Part shown: one piece after another, positions 47,157 through 55,697 of the stretch | Numbering within the stretch: the first letter of the stretch is position 1 | Layout: every line of letters begins with the position of its first letter | Source: Ramlibacter paludis | Lineage (GTDB): Bacteria; Pseudomonadota; Gammaproteobacteria; Burkholderiales; Burkholderiaceae_C | DNA: 64,000 nt | Reading direction: 5' to 3' | Assembly: GCF_022012305.1 (NCBI RefSeq) | Contig: NZ_JAKLTM010000002.1 | Coordinates: forward strand, 1 to 64,000 | The notes under the pieces: generated by a model | The model's database searches: none | The model's input: only the letters and a program-made list of their open reading frames with translations | What the model was told of the DNA's origin: nothing | Translations under genes and position numbers: made by a program

Positions 47157-47651
47157 CTACCGCCCGGTCACCTTCTTCAACACCGGCTTGATGTCCTCCC
47201 GCTTCGCCGGCAACACCTTCGCATTCTCCCGCGGCACGTTCAACACGATCGCCGTCGACGTCTCGGTCAGCAGGCAGAACTTCGTCACCACCGCATCCAG
47301 GTGCTCGACGTCGATCACCGCGATTTCCAGGATCCAGCTGTCCTCCCCGGTGACGTTGAAGGCATTGACCACCTCCGGCGTCTGCTCGATCAGCTTGACC
47401 ACCCGCGCGTACTCGGCACGCCCGACCCGCACCAGCGCGCGGATGCCGTAGCCCAGGCGCTGGTAGTCCACCACCGCCCGGTAGCCCTTGATGTAGCCGG
47501 CCATCTCGAGCTTGCGCACCCGCTCGGTCACCGCCGGCTGCGACAGGTGGACCTTGCGTCCCAGTTCCGCCATGGAGATCCGCGCATCGCGCTGCAGCTC
47601 GTCCAGGATGCGGGCGTCATAGGCGTCCAGTTCGGGAACTTCGGTGGCCAT
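47157..47651 (-). CDS. Lrp/AsnC-family transcriptional regulator
   Basis: This 164-residue protein has an N-terminal helix-turn-helix (LDAYDARILDELQRDARISMAELGRKVHLSQPAVTERVRKLEMAGYIKGY) and a C-terminal RAM ligand domain (about 75-150). It is likely to sense an amino acid and to control the adjacent EamA exporters: it is divergent from the second (47744) and convergent with the first (46247). The ATG at 47651 gives a standard N-terminus; a TTG three codons upstream is less likely. Confidence 0.94.
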   Translation of the reverse strand: MATEVPELDAYDARILDELQRDARISMAELGRKVHLSQPAVTERVRKLEMAGYIKGYRAVVDYQRLGYGIRALVRVGRAEYARVVKLIEQTPEVVNAFNVTGEDSWILEIAVIDVEHLDAVVTKFCLLTETSTAIVLNVPRENAKVLPAKREDIKPVLKKVTGR

Positions 47652-47743
47652 GGGCTTCAACCTTCAAAAACAAGGCGACATGCTACTGCAGACCTTGAAT
47701 GATGCATGGCCGGGGCGGCACGGTCCCCCTACGATCACCGCCC

Positions 47744-48661
47744 ATGACGACCGCCGCCACCCCGTTCCCCTCCGCCGGCCGCGCTCCGGCCGCCCCGCCG
47801 CTGCTGCTGCCCGCCCTGCTCGCCTGCTACCTGGTCTGGGGCTCGACCTACCTGGCGATCCGCTACGCGCTGGACAGCTTCCCGCCCTTCTTCCAGATGG
47901 GAACCCGCTTCCTCACGGCGGGCGGCCTGCTGATGGGCCTGATGCTGTGGCGCCGCGCCCCGCTGCCCACCGCCAGGCAATGGCGCAACGCGCTGGTGGT
48001 CGGCGCGCTGATGCTGGGAGGCGGCATGGGCCTCACGGCGAGCGCCGAAGTGCACATCGGTTCGGGCCTGGTCGCCGCCTTCATCGCCGTCATCCCGATC
48101 CTCACCTGCGGCTGGGGCCTGCTGTTCGGCCGCCGGCCGCACCGCCTGGAATTCGCGGGCATGGCCGTGGGCCTGGCCGGCGTGCTGTGGCTCGTGCGCG
48201 GCGCGAGTTTTTCCGCGGCGCCGGCGGGCCTCGCCTGCATCGCGGGCGCGGCGCTCGCCTGGTCGCTCGGCTCCGTGCTCGCCACGACGAAGCTGCCGCT
48301 GGCCCCCGGCCCCATGGGCTTCGCGAGCGAAATGTCGTGTGGCGGCGCGGTGTTGATGCTCGTTTCTCTCGCGATGGGTGAGCAGTTCGCGTGGCCCGCG
48401 CAGCCGGCGGCACTCGCGGCGTGGGCGTATCTCGTGGTGTTCGGCTCGCTCGTCGCCTTCAGCGCGTACCTCTACCTGCTGGCGAATGCGAGTGCCGCGG
48501 TGGCCACGAGCTACGCGTTCGTGAACCCCGTGATCGCGCTCGCGCTCGGTGTTTTCATTGGGAAAGAAGCCGTTTCCAGAGGGGAATGGCTCGCCTGCGG
48601 CGTGATCTTCATTGGCGTTTTCCTGATCCTCAGAGGGAAAACGGCCTCCGCGCCTCGCTGA
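47744..48661 (+). CDS. EamA-family permease (YedA/RhtA type)
   Basis: The 305 residues contain ten hydrophobic helices and the family start LLLPALLACYLVWGSTYLAIRYALDSFPPFFQMGTRFL. Repeat two contains AYLVVFGSLVAFSAYLYLLANASAAVATSYAFVNPVIALALGVFIGKEAV. The divergent position relative to the Lrp regulator suggests control of amino acid or metabolite efflux. The ATG at 47744 is preferred to one 15 codons upstream by domain position. An AT-rich palindrome (AAAAACGCGTTTTT, 48683-48696) lies just after the gene and may aid termination. Confidence 0.9.
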   Translation: MTTAATPFPSAGRAPAAPPLLLPALLACYLVWGSTYLAIRYALDSFPPFFQMGTRFLTAGGLLMGLMLWRRAPLPTARQWRNALVVGALMLGGGMGLTASAEVHIGSGLVAAFIAVIPILTCGWGLLFGRRPHRLEFAGMAVGLAGVLWLVRGASFSAAPAGLACIAGAALAWSLGSVLATTKLPLAPGPMGFASEMSCGGAVLMLVSLAMGEQFAWPAQPAALAAWAYLVVFGSLVAFSAYLYLLANASAAVATSYAFVNPVIALALGVFIGKEAVSRGEWLACGVIFIGVFLILRGKTASAPR

Positions 48662-48790
48662 AAAAGCAACATTTCCCAATGAAAAAACGCGTTTTTCGCT
48701 TTTACGGCGCCGCGTTCTCCATTAGCATCCGCAGTGCCAGTGGAGTGCAGTTCCATTGGTGGTTCTTAAACTTCTAGAAGGAAACAGATC

Positions 48791-49246
48791 ATGGCAACTG
48801 CGAAGAAGACGGCGGCGAAGAAGGCGCCGGCGAAGAAGGCGGCTCCGGCGAAGAAGGCCGCTGCCAAGAAGGCTCCGGCGAAGAAGGCGCCGGCGGCCAA
48901 GAAGGCTCCCGCGAAGAAGGCGGCTCCGGCGAAGAAGGCCGCTGCCAAGAAGGCCCCGGCGAAGAAGGCGGCTGCGAAGAAGGCCCCGGCCAAGAAGCGC
49001 ACCCCGAACGCGGCGTTCATGAAGCCCCTGACCCCGGACGCAGCGCTGGCCGCCGTCGTGGGCTCGGCTCCCCTGCCCCGCACGGAAATCGTCAGCAAGC
49101 TCTGGGCCTACATCAAGAAGAACAAGCTGCAGGACAACGTCAACAAGCGCATGGTGAACGGCGATGCCAAGCTGAAGGAACTCTTCGGCAAGGCGCAGGT
49201 TTCCATGTTCGAGATGGCTGGCCTGATCGGCAAGCACGTCAAGTAA
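48791..49246 (+). CDS. Histone H1-like Lys/Ala repeat protein with SWIB/MDM2 domain
   Basis: The first 68 residues are a repetitive basic tail of (A)AKKAP/AAKKA units, resembling eukaryotic H1 tails and bacterial AlgP/HctB-like proteins. Residues about 72-150 form a SWIB domain (PNAAFMKPLTPDAALAAVVGSAPLPRTEIVSKLWAYIKKNKLQD...MFEMAGLIGKHVK). The fusion is common in Burkholderiales and chlamydiae and is thought to be a nucleoid-associated protein; its target is not known. GAAGGA precedes the ATG. The repeat codons (AAG GCx CCG) are themselves an imperfect tandem DNA repeat, prone to length change. Confidence 0.92.
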   Translation: MATAKKTAAKKAPAKKAAPAKKAAAKKAPAKKAPAAKKAPAKKAAPAKKAAAKKAPAKKAAAKKAPAKKRTPNAAFMKPLTPDAALAAVVGSAPLPRTEIVSKLWAYIKKNKLQDNVNKRMVNGDAKLKELFGKAQVSMFEMAGLIGKHVK

Positions 49247-49269
49247 GCCAGGCTTCGCCTCGCTTCTCG

Positions 49270-49294
49270 AAGGGCCGGTGCGAACCGGCCCTTT
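49270..49294 (+). terminator. Intrinsic terminator of the SWIB gene
   Basis: AAGGGCCGGT and ACCGGCCCTTT surround GCGA, followed by a pyrimidine-rich stretch (CTCGTTTC). It lies 23 nt after the stop and 22 nt before the TldD-like gene. Confidence 0.85.
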
Positions 49295-49315
49295 CTCGTT
49301 TCAGGACCCTGACCG

Positions 49316-50770
49316 ATGAATCATCTCGAACGGATCGCCAAGGACGCCGCCCCCGCCGCCGAGGCCTGGTCGGTGCGCTTCGTCAGCGAACAGGCCGAGC
49401 AGCTGACCGTGCGCCGCGACGCGCCGGAAGCGCCCTGGCGCCAGCGCGACGCCGGCGCCATGGTGAGCGTCTGCGCCGGCGGCGGCCAGGCCTTTGCCGC
49501 CACCAGCGACCTCAGCGCCGCCGGCCTGCGCGCCGCCTTTGCGCAGGCCAAGGAACTCGCCCTGGCCTGCGCACCGCACAGCCTGGTCGACGGCCGCGAA
49601 GCGCTGGCGCAGGCCGCCGAAGGCCGCTACGCGTCGCCGACGCAGCGCCCGGTGGAGACGCTGGGCCTGGCCGAGAAGTACGAGCTGCTGGGCGCCGTGT
49701 GCGCCGGCGCCAACCTGGGTGCCGCCATCGTGGACCGCAGCGCGTCGCTGTGGACCACCCGCACCGAGCAGCTGTTCCTCACCGGCGACGGCGGCCGCGT
49801 CGAGCAGCACTGGGACTTCGTGGTGCCGGGCCTCACGGTCGTGGCCAGCGAAGGCGGCGAGACCCAGACCCGCTCCGCCGCCGGCCAGTACAACGGCTTC
49901 TGCCAGCAAGGCGGCCTGGAAGTGCTGGAGCGCGCCCGTTTTGCCGGGGACGGCCCGCGCGTCGCGCGCGAGGCGCTCGAGCTGCTGAAGGCACCCAATT
50001 GCCCCAGCGGCGAGATGGACCTGCTCCTGATGCCCGACCAGATGATGCTGCAGATCCACGAGAGCATCGGCCACCCGCTGGAGCTGGACCGCATCCTCGG
50101 CGACGAGCGCAACTTCGCCGGCACCAGCTTCGTCACGCTCGACATGTTCGGCCACTACCGCTACGGCAGCGAGCTGCTGAACGTGAGCTTCGCGCCCGAC
50201 GTCAGCGCGCAGTTCGCCAGCTACGCCTTCGACGACGACGGCACGCCGGCGCGGCGCGAATGGATCATCCGCAACGGCATCCTGCAGCGGCCGCTGGGTG
50301 GCACGCTGTCGCAGGCCCGCGCGCGGGCCCTGCGGTCCGACATCGCCGGCGTCGCCAACTCCCGCTCCAGCAGCTGGAACCGCGCGCCGATCGACCGCAT
50401 GGCCAACCTCAACGTCGAGCCCGGCGACTCCACCCTGGAGCAGATGATCGCCAGCATCGACGACGGCGTGCTGATGCGCACCAACGCTTCCTGGAGCATC
50501 GACGACTCGCGCAACAAGTTCCAGTTCGGCTGCGAGTACGGCCAGCGCATCCGCAAGGGCCAGTTGGCGGAGGTGGTCAAGCGGCCCAACTACCGCGGCA
50601 TCTCGGCCAGCTTCTGGCGCTCCCTGGCCATGGTGGGCGATGCGAGCACCTTCCAGGTCATGGGCACGCCGTACTGCGGCAAGGGCGAGCCCAACCAGGT
50701 GATCCGCGTCGGCCATGCTGCGCCGGCCTGCAAGTTCGAGCGCGTGTCCGTGTTCGGGGGAGCCGCCTGA
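49316..50770 (+). CDS. TldD/PmbA-family metalloprotease subunit, TldD-like
   Basis: This 484-residue protein contains HESIGHPLELDRILGDE (about residue 246), the HExxxH zinc site that marks the catalytic TldD subunit. The flanking RFNKA-like N-domain and C-terminal barrel follow family order. TldD pairs with TldE to cleave small peptides and to mature RiPPs such as microcin B17. It overlaps the following gene by TGATG, indicating coupled synthesis. It looks like a divergent paralogue and not the housekeeping tldD, because of its direct pairing with a partner. No precursor peptide was noticed. Confidence 0.85.
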   Translation: MNHLERIAKDAAPAAEAWSVRFVSEQAEQLTVRRDAPEAPWRQRDAGAMVSVCAGGGQAFAATSDLSAAGLRAAFAQAKELALACAPHSLVDGREALAQAAEGRYASPTQRPVETLGLAEKYELLGAVCAGANLGAAIVDRSASLWTTRTEQLFLTGDGGRVEQHWDFVVPGLTVVASEGGETQTRSAAGQYNGFCQQGGLEVLERARFAGDGPRVAREALELLKAPNCPSGEMDLLLMPDQMMLQIHESIGHPLELDRILGDERNFAGTSFVTLDMFGHYRYGSELLNVSFAPDVSAQFASYAFDDDGTPARREWIIRNGILQRPLGGTLSQARARALRSDIAGVANSRSSSWNRAPIDRMANLNVEPGDSTLEQMIASIDDGVLMRTNASWSIDDSRNKFQFGCEYGQRIRKGQLAEVVKRPNYRGISASFWRSLAMVGDASTFQVMGTPYCGKGEPNQVIRVGHAAPACKFERVSVFGGAA

Positions 50771-52089
50771 TGCGTGACTACTTCGAACGACTGGCCGCCG
50801 GCGTCTGCACGCTGCCGGCGGGGCTGGATCGCACCAGCCTCTCCTTCTCGGCGGAAGACTCGGACTTCCTGCGCTTCAACAAGGCACTGGTGCGCCAGGC
50901 GACGCACGTGCAGCAGCGCTATGGCACCGTCAGCGTGGTGGCCGGTTCGCGCCGCGCCAGTTCCACCTGCGCGCTTTCGGGCGATGCCGACGCGGACCTG
51001 AAGCTGCTGCTGGCCGAGCGGGACCAGCTGGCGCGGCAGTTGCCGCTGGTGCCGGAAGACCCTTTCTTGCTGCTGCCGGACACGGTGCACTCGACCGAGC
51101 GCGTGGCAACCGGCAGCCTGCCCACGCCGGCGGAACTGATCGCGGAAGTGACGCGCCTCGGCGCCGGCACCGACCTCGTCGGCTTTTACGCTGCCGGGCC
51201 CATGGTGCGCGGCTACGCCGACAGCCGCGGCCAGCGCAACTGGCATGCGGTGGAAAGCTTCCACTTCGAGTGGTGCCTGTACCGCGAGGCCGACCTGGCC
51301 GTGAAGTCCTCCTACGCCGGCGCCGCCTTCAGCGCGCGCGAGCTGGCGGCGCGGATGGAGCGGGCGCGGGCGCAGCTGGAAGTGCTGGGCCGCCCGCGCA
51401 AGACGCTGGCGCCGGGCGCGTACCGCGTCTGCTTCAGCCCGGTGGCGGTGGCGGACCTGCTGGCCACGCTGTCCTGGGGCGGCTTCGGCGAGCGCGCGGC
51501 CCGCACCGGCGTCAGCACCCTGGTGCAGCTGCAGCGCGGGCTGCAGCAGTTCCATCCCGCCGTCCGGCTCACGGAAGACATCGCCAACGGCCTGGCGCCT
51601 GCGTTCCAGGACGACGGCTTCGTCAAGCCCGCGCAGGTCGCGCTGGTCGCCGAGGGCCGCATGGCCGGCACGCTGGTGTCGCCGCGCAGCGCCCGCGAGT
51701 ACGGCCTGGCCAGCAACGGCAACGCGGAGGAAGGCCCGGAGGCGCTGGCGATGGCGCCGGGATCGCTGCCCGCCGCCGATGCGCTGAAGGTGCTGGGCAC
51801 CGGCGTCTACCTCAGCGACCTGCACTACCTGAACTACAGCGACCGCCAGGCTTGCCGCATGACGGGCATGACGCGCTTTGCCTGCCTGTGGGTGGAAGAC
51901 GGCGTGCCGGTCGCGCCGATCTCGGTGATGCGCTTCGACGATTCGCTGCTGCGCATGTTCGGCAGCGGGCTGGTGGCGCTGACGGACCGGGCGGAGCTGG
52001 TGCCGGACAACGCGACCTACGGATCGCGGCACCTGCGCAGCGTTTCGGCGCCAGGGGCGGTCGTCGACGGGTTCGTGTTTACGTTGTAG
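50770..52089 (+). CDS. TldD/PmbA-family protein, TldE-like partner
   Basis: The 439 residues begin with a family-type N-domain (SLSFSAEDSDFLRFNKALVRQATHVQQ) and contain no HExxxH, as expected for the non-catalytic partner. The C-terminal part has GTGVYLSDLHYLNYSDRQACRMTGMTRFACLWVEDG, which corresponds to the conserved barrel core. It would form a heterodimer with the upstream product. A large inverted repeat follows 9 nt after its stop. Confidence 0.85.
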   Translation: MRDYFERLAAGVCTLPAGLDRTSLSFSAEDSDFLRFNKALVRQATHVQQRYGTVSVVAGSRRASSTCALSGDADADLKLLLAERDQLARQLPLVPEDPFLLLPDTVHSTERVATGSLPTPAELIAEVTRLGAGTDLVGFYAAGPMVRGYADSRGQRNWHAVESFHFEWCLYREADLAVKSSYAGAAFSARELAARMERARAQLEVLGRPRKTLAPGAYRVCFSPVAVADLLATLSWGGFGERAARTGVSTLVQLQRGLQQFHPAVRLTEDIANGLAPAFQDDGFVKPAQVALVAEGRMAGTLVSPRSAREYGLASNGNAEEGPEALAMAPGSLPAADALKVLGTGVYLSDLHYLNYSDRQACRMTGMTRFACLWVEDGVPVAPISVMRFDDSLLRMFGSGLVALTDRAELVPDNATYGSRHLRSVSAPGAVVDGFVFTL

Positions 52090-52097
52090 GGCGGGCA

Positions 52098-52223
52098 GCC
52101 GCGGTTCGTTCCTCACCACGGCCTACGAGGCACCATAGTGGGATTCCGTAGGCCGGGGTGGCAACCCCGGCTTGCGCGTTCGAACCCACCGTAGGCCGTG
52201 GTGAGCCGCAGGCGAACCGCGGC
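52098..52223. repeat. 126-bp inverted-repeat element
   Basis: The left arm (GCCGCGGTTCG then CTCACCACGGCCTACG, 52098-52126) and the right arm (CGTAGGCCGTGGTGAG then CGAACCGCGGC, 52190-52223) are reverse complements apart from a short spacer of different length. A second copy of the CGTAGGCC motif leads an internal GC-rich stem (CCGGGGT/ACCCCGG, 52152-52169). It fills the whole space between the TldE-like stop and the TPP-enzyme stop. It may act as a bidirectional terminator and resembles a MITE or compound REP element. Confidence 0.75.
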
Positions 52224-52224
52224 T

Positions 52225-53925
52225 TCACCCCTTCTTCTTCAGGGCCGCTTCCGTGATCCCGCTCAGCGTCCCGCGCGTCGTGATCACCTCCGCATCCAGC
52301 ATCACTTCGATCAGCGTGCCCTGCTGGCGCTCGATCGCCGCCAGCAGCGCTGGCTCGAACTCCGCGGTCTTCGTGATGCGCTGGCCGTGGTAGCCGTAGG
52401 CCTTCGCCAAGCCGACGAAATCCGGATTCGCCAGCGCCGTGCCGTGCACCCGCTTCGGATACTCGCGCTCCTGGTGCATGCGGATCGTCCCGTAGGTGCC
52501 GTTGTTCAAGAGCACGATGATCGAGCGCGCGCCATGCTGCGCCGCCGTCGCCAGCTCCTGCCCGTTCATCAGGAAGTCGCCGTCGCCCGCCATCGTCAGG
52601 GCGATGCGGCCGGTCAGCAGGTTGGCCGCGATGCCCGCCGGCACGCCGTAGCCCATCGCGCCATTGGTGGGGGCCAGCTGGGTCTTGTGGCCCTTGGCCA
52701 GGCCATGGTGCTTGAAGAAGCGGTGCGTCCACGACGCGAAGTTGCCCGCGCCATTGGTCAGCACCGCGTCTTCGGGCAGGTGCTTCTGCAGCAGCGCCAC
52801 GATCGCCGGCATGTCGATGTCGCCCGGCAGCTTCTGCGGCACCAGGTTGCCCTGGTAATCCGCGTTGGCCGCGGCGGTCCAGTCGGCCCAGGGCAATTCC
52901 GGTGGCGCGCTCAGCACCTCGAGGGAGCGCGCGGCGGCGTTCATCGTGGCGTTGATCGCCAGGTCGGCCTGGTAGACGCGATGGAGCTCCTCGGCGCTGG
53001 CATGGATGTGCACCAGCTTCTGCTGGGCCTTCGGCGGCTTCAGCAGCGTGTAGCCCCCGGTGGTCATCTCCCCCAGGCGCGGGCCGATCGCGAGGATGAG
53101 GTCGCTGTCCTTCACCCGTGCGGCCAGCTTCGGATTGATGCCGATGCCGACGTCGCCCGCGTACTGCGGGTGGTGGTTGTCGAAGCAGTCCTGGAAGCGG
53201 AAGGCGTTGCCCACCGGCAGCTTCCAGTTCTCGGCAAAGCGCTGCAGCGCCTGCGCCGCCTGCGGCGTCCAGCCGCCGCCGCCGGCGATCACGAAGGGCT
53301 TCTTCGCCGCCAGCAGCATCTCGCGCAAGGTGCGCAGTGCGCCGGGATCGCTCCAGGCCTCGACGGCTTCCACGCGCGGCAGCGGACGCGCCGCCGTTTC
53401 CTTCGTCAGCATGTCTTCCGGCAGCACCAGAACCACCGGCCCCGGCCGCCCGTTCATGGCGGTGGCGAAGGCGCGGCTCACGTACTCGGGAATGCGGTCG
53501 GGGTCGTCGATGCGCTCCACCCGCTTGGCCATGCCCTTGGTGCTGGGGCCCAGGAACACGCCGTAATCGACTTCCTGGAAGGCTTCGCGGTCGCGCTGGT
53601 CGCTGGCGACGTCGCCGACGAACAGCACCATCGGCGTCGAGTCCTGGAAGGCCGTGTGCACGCCGATCGAGGCGTTGGTGGCGCCCGGCCCCCGCGTCAC
53701 GAAGCAGACGCCCGGCCGGTTCGACAACTTGCCCGCCGCCTCGGCCATGTAGGCTGCGCCGCCTTCCTGCCGGTTGATCACGAAGCGGATCTTGTCGCGA
53801 TACTGGTGGAAGCCATCGAGCACGGCCAGGTAGCTCTCGCCCGGAACGCCGAACACGTGGCTCACCCCCTGTGCAACGAGACACTCGACAATCAGGTGGC
53901 CGGCGAGCTGTGTGGACGGGTTCAT
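52225..53925 (-). CDS. Thiamine-diphosphate-dependent enzyme, acetolactate-synthase-like
   Basis: The 566 residues have the three domains of the family: Pyr domain with the activating Glu in RQEGGAAYMAEA (about residue 54), central domain, and PP domain with the ThDP motif GDGDFLMNGQELATA...VLLNNGTYG. The closest functions are acetolactate synthase catalytic subunits or related 2-oxoacid decarboxylases/ligases; several key acetolactate synthase features are not decisive here. It is divergent from the tetR gene at 53965 across 39 bp with an operator between them, so it probably belongs to the same catabolic regulon and not to branched-chain synthesis. Confidence 0.85.
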   Translation of the reverse strand: MNPSTQLAGHLIVECLVAQGVSHVFGVPGESYLAVLDGFHQYRDKIRFVINRQEGGAAYMAEAAGKLSNRPGVCFVTRGPGATNASIGVHTAFQDSTPMVLFVGDVASDQRDREAFQEVDYGVFLGPSTKGMAKRVERIDDPDRIPEYVSRAFATAMNGRPGPVVLVLPEDMLTKETAARPLPRVEAVEAWSDPGALRTLREMLLAAKKPFVIAGGGGWTPQAAQALQRFAENWKLPVGNAFRFQDCFDNHHPQYAGDVGIGINPKLAARVKDSDLILAIGPRLGEMTTGGYTLLKPPKAQQKLVHIHASAEELHRVYQADLAINATMNAAARSLEVLSAPPELPWADWTAAANADYQGNLVPQKLPGDIDMPAIVALLQKHLPEDAVLTNGAGNFASWTHRFFKHHGLAKGHKTQLAPTNGAMGYGVPAGIAANLLTGRIALTMAGDGDFLMNGQELATAAQHGARSIIVLLNNGTYGTIRMHQEREYPKRVHGTALANPDFVGLAKAYGYHGQRITKTAEFEPALLAAIERQQGTLIEVMLDAEVITTRGTLSGITEAALKKKG

Positions 53926-53936
53926 GCGCTTGACTC

Positions 53937-53956
53937 GATTAACTGATTAGTGAATT
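53937..53956. promoter_or_regulatory. TetR operator copy 1 (8-4-8)
   Basis: GATTAACT-GATT-AGTGAATT is an imperfect inverted repeat in the divergent gap. Its right half AGTGAATT and its 8-4-8 layout match the site upstream of the Bug operon, so the same TetR protein is expected to bind both. Position between the two starts would let it control the TPP enzyme and itself. Confidence 0.65.
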
Positions 53957-53964
53957 ATCTGGAC

Positions 53965-54615
53965 ATGGCTCGAGACCCCAGCCCCGCCACCGAAGAGCGC
54001 ACGCGCGATGCGGACCGCTCCCAGAGCACCATCCTAGCAGCGGCCCGGGACGAATTCGCCGAGCACGGCCTGGGCGGCGCGCGGGTGGACCGCATCGCCG
54101 AACGGGCCGGCCTGAACAAGCGCCTCATCTACTACTACTTCGAGGACAAGGAGAAGCTGTTCCAGGCGGTGCTGGAGCAGGCCTACCGCGACATCCGCGA
54201 GCAGGAGGCGCAGCTGCACCTGCTGGACCTGGAACCGGCGCAGGCGGTGCGCCGCCTGATCGAGTTCACCTGGAACTACTACCTGGCGCACCCGGAGTTC
54301 ATGACGCTCCTGAACAGCGCCAACCTGCACCGGGCGCGCCACCTCGAAGGCTCGCAGAAGGCGCGCGAGCTCAACTCGCCGCTGGTGGACACGCTGGCGG
54401 CGGTGCTGGAACGCGGACGCCGCGACGGCACCTTCCGCGGCGGCGTTGACCCGGTGCAGCTCTACGTGTCGATCGCCGGCATCGCCTACTTCTACCTCTC
54501 GAACACGCACACCCTGTCGGCCATCTTCGGGCGCGACCTGATGACGCCCAAGGCGAGAAGCGAGCGGCTGTCGCACATGACGGACGTGATCCTGGGCTAC
54601 CTGCTGCGCAGCTAA
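53965..54615 (+). CDS. TetR-family transcriptional regulator
   Basis: This 216-residue repressor has an N-terminal helix-turn-helix: STILAAARDEFAEHGLGGARVDRIAERAGLNKRLIYYYFEDKEKLFQAVLEQAY (about 22-75). The C-terminal region (TetR_C, RutR-like, with LIEFTWNYYLAHPEFMTLLNSANLHRARHL) forms the ligand pocket. The ATG at 53965 starts the normal N-terminus; an upstream GTG at 53950 lies inside the operator. Matching operators at 53937-53956 and 54664-54683 indicate control of the divergent TPP gene and the downstream seven-gene operon. Confidence 0.93.
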   Translation: MARDPSPATEERTRDADRSQSTILAAARDEFAEHGLGGARVDRIAERAGLNKRLIYYYFEDKEKLFQAVLEQAYRDIREQEAQLHLLDLEPAQAVRRLIEFTWNYYLAHPEFMTLLNSANLHRARHLEGSQKARELNSPLVDTLAAVLERGRRDGTFRGGVDPVQLYVSIAGIAYFYLSNTHTLSAIFGRDLMTPKARSERLSHMTDVILGYLLRS

Positions 54616-54637
54616 TTCCCGACCCCGCCCGCGGGGC

Positions 54638-54683
54638 TTGCATGCGTCAAAGCTCCGCCCCATAATTCACCAAACAGTGAATT
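54638..54683 (+). promoter_or_regulatory. Promoter of the Bug operon with TetR operator copy 2
   Basis: TTGCAT (54638-54643), a 17-bp spacer and CATAAT (54661-54666) form a good sigma70 promoter. The inverted repeat AATTCACC-AAAC-AGTGAATT (54664-54683) overlaps the -10 element and the expected start point near 54673, an ideal place for repression. AGGAG follows 54688 for the first gene. Confidence 0.8.
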
Positions 54684-54702
54684 AACCCAGGAGACAAGAC
54701 CG

Positions 54703-55674
54703 ATGAAGCTTTCCCGCCGTGCGCTTGCAGCCGCCGCTTTCGCCCTGCCGCTCGCCGCCTTTGCCCAGTCCGGCTATCCCAGCAAGCCGATCCGCGTGAT
54801 CGTGCCCTTTGCCGCCGGCAGCACCACCGACATCATTGCCCGCGCCATCGGCGACAAGATGGGCCAGAGCATGGGCACCACGCTCGTGATCGAGAACAAG
54901 GGCGGCGCCAGCGGCACCATCGGCCAGGCCGCGGTCGCGACGGCCGCGCCGGACGGCTACACGCTGATGATCCACTCGTCCTCGCACACGGTCAGCCCGC
55001 ACACCTTCGCCAAGCTGCCCTTCGACACGGTGGCCGACTTCGCGCCCGTCACGCCGATCTCCTCGACGCCCAACGTGCTGGTGATCGCGCCCTCGAAGAA
55101 CATCAAGTCGCTCAAGGAGCTGCTGGCCGCCGCGCGCGCCAAGCCGGGCAGCATGAACTTCGCCTCCGCCGGCCAGGGCAGCGCCACCCACCTGAACGCC
55201 GAGAAGTTCAAGCTGGCCGCGAAGATCGACGCGCAGAACATTCCCTTCAAGGGCTCCGCCGAAGCCGTGACCGAAGTGGCCGCCGGCCGCGTCGACTACT
55301 ACTTCTCGCCCATCGCACCGGTGATCGGCCAGATCAAGACCGGCCAGCTGGTGCCGCTGGCCGTCGGCTCGCCCAAGCGCGCCGCCGCCCTGCCCGACGT
55401 GCCGACCACCGCCGAAGCGGGCGTGCCCGGCTCCGAGTTCAACTTCTGGATCGGCATGTTCGCGCCGGCCAGGACGCCCAAGGACATCGTCGACCGCCTC
55501 CAGGCCGAAGTGGTCAAGGCGCTGGCCACGCCGGAGGTCAAGGAACGCTTCGCCGCCCTGGGCGCCGACGCCTGGACGCTCAAGCCCGCCGAGTTCGACG
55601 CCTACCTGCGCGAAGAGATCAAGACCAACGCCGCACTGGTCAAGGCCGCCGGCCTCGAAGTGCACAAGCAATAA
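54703..55674 (+). CDS. Bug-family (TctC) periplasmic solute-binding protein
   Basis: The 323 residues start with a signal peptide (MKLSRRALAAAAFALPLAAFA, cleaved after AFA-Q) and the typical YPSKPIRVIVPFAAGSTTDIIARAI. Further family blocks are NKGGASGTIG, APDGYTLM and GVPGSEFNFWIGMFAPA. Bug proteins bind carboxylates or other small polar compounds; Betaproteobacteria encode hundreds, mostly without adjacent TctAB membrane genes, as here. It is the first gene of the TetR-controlled operon and probably captures its substrate. Confidence 0.95.
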   Translation: MKLSRRALAAAAFALPLAAFAQSGYPSKPIRVIVPFAAGSTTDIIARAIGDKMGQSMGTTLVIENKGGASGTIGQAAVATAAPDGYTLMIHSSSHTVSPHTFAKLPFDTVADFAPVTPISSTPNVLVIAPSKNIKSLKELLAAARAKPGSMNFASAGQGSATHLNAEKFKLAAKIDAQNIPFKGSAEAVTEVAAGRVDYYFSPIAPVIGQIKTGQLVPLAVGSPKRAAALPDVPTTAEAGVPGSEFNFWIGMFAPARTPKDIVDRLQAEVVKALATPEVKERFAALGADAWTLKPAEFDAYLREEIKTNAALVKAAGLEVHKQ

Positions 55675-55697
55675 CCGCCAGCCAGCAAGGAGCAGCC

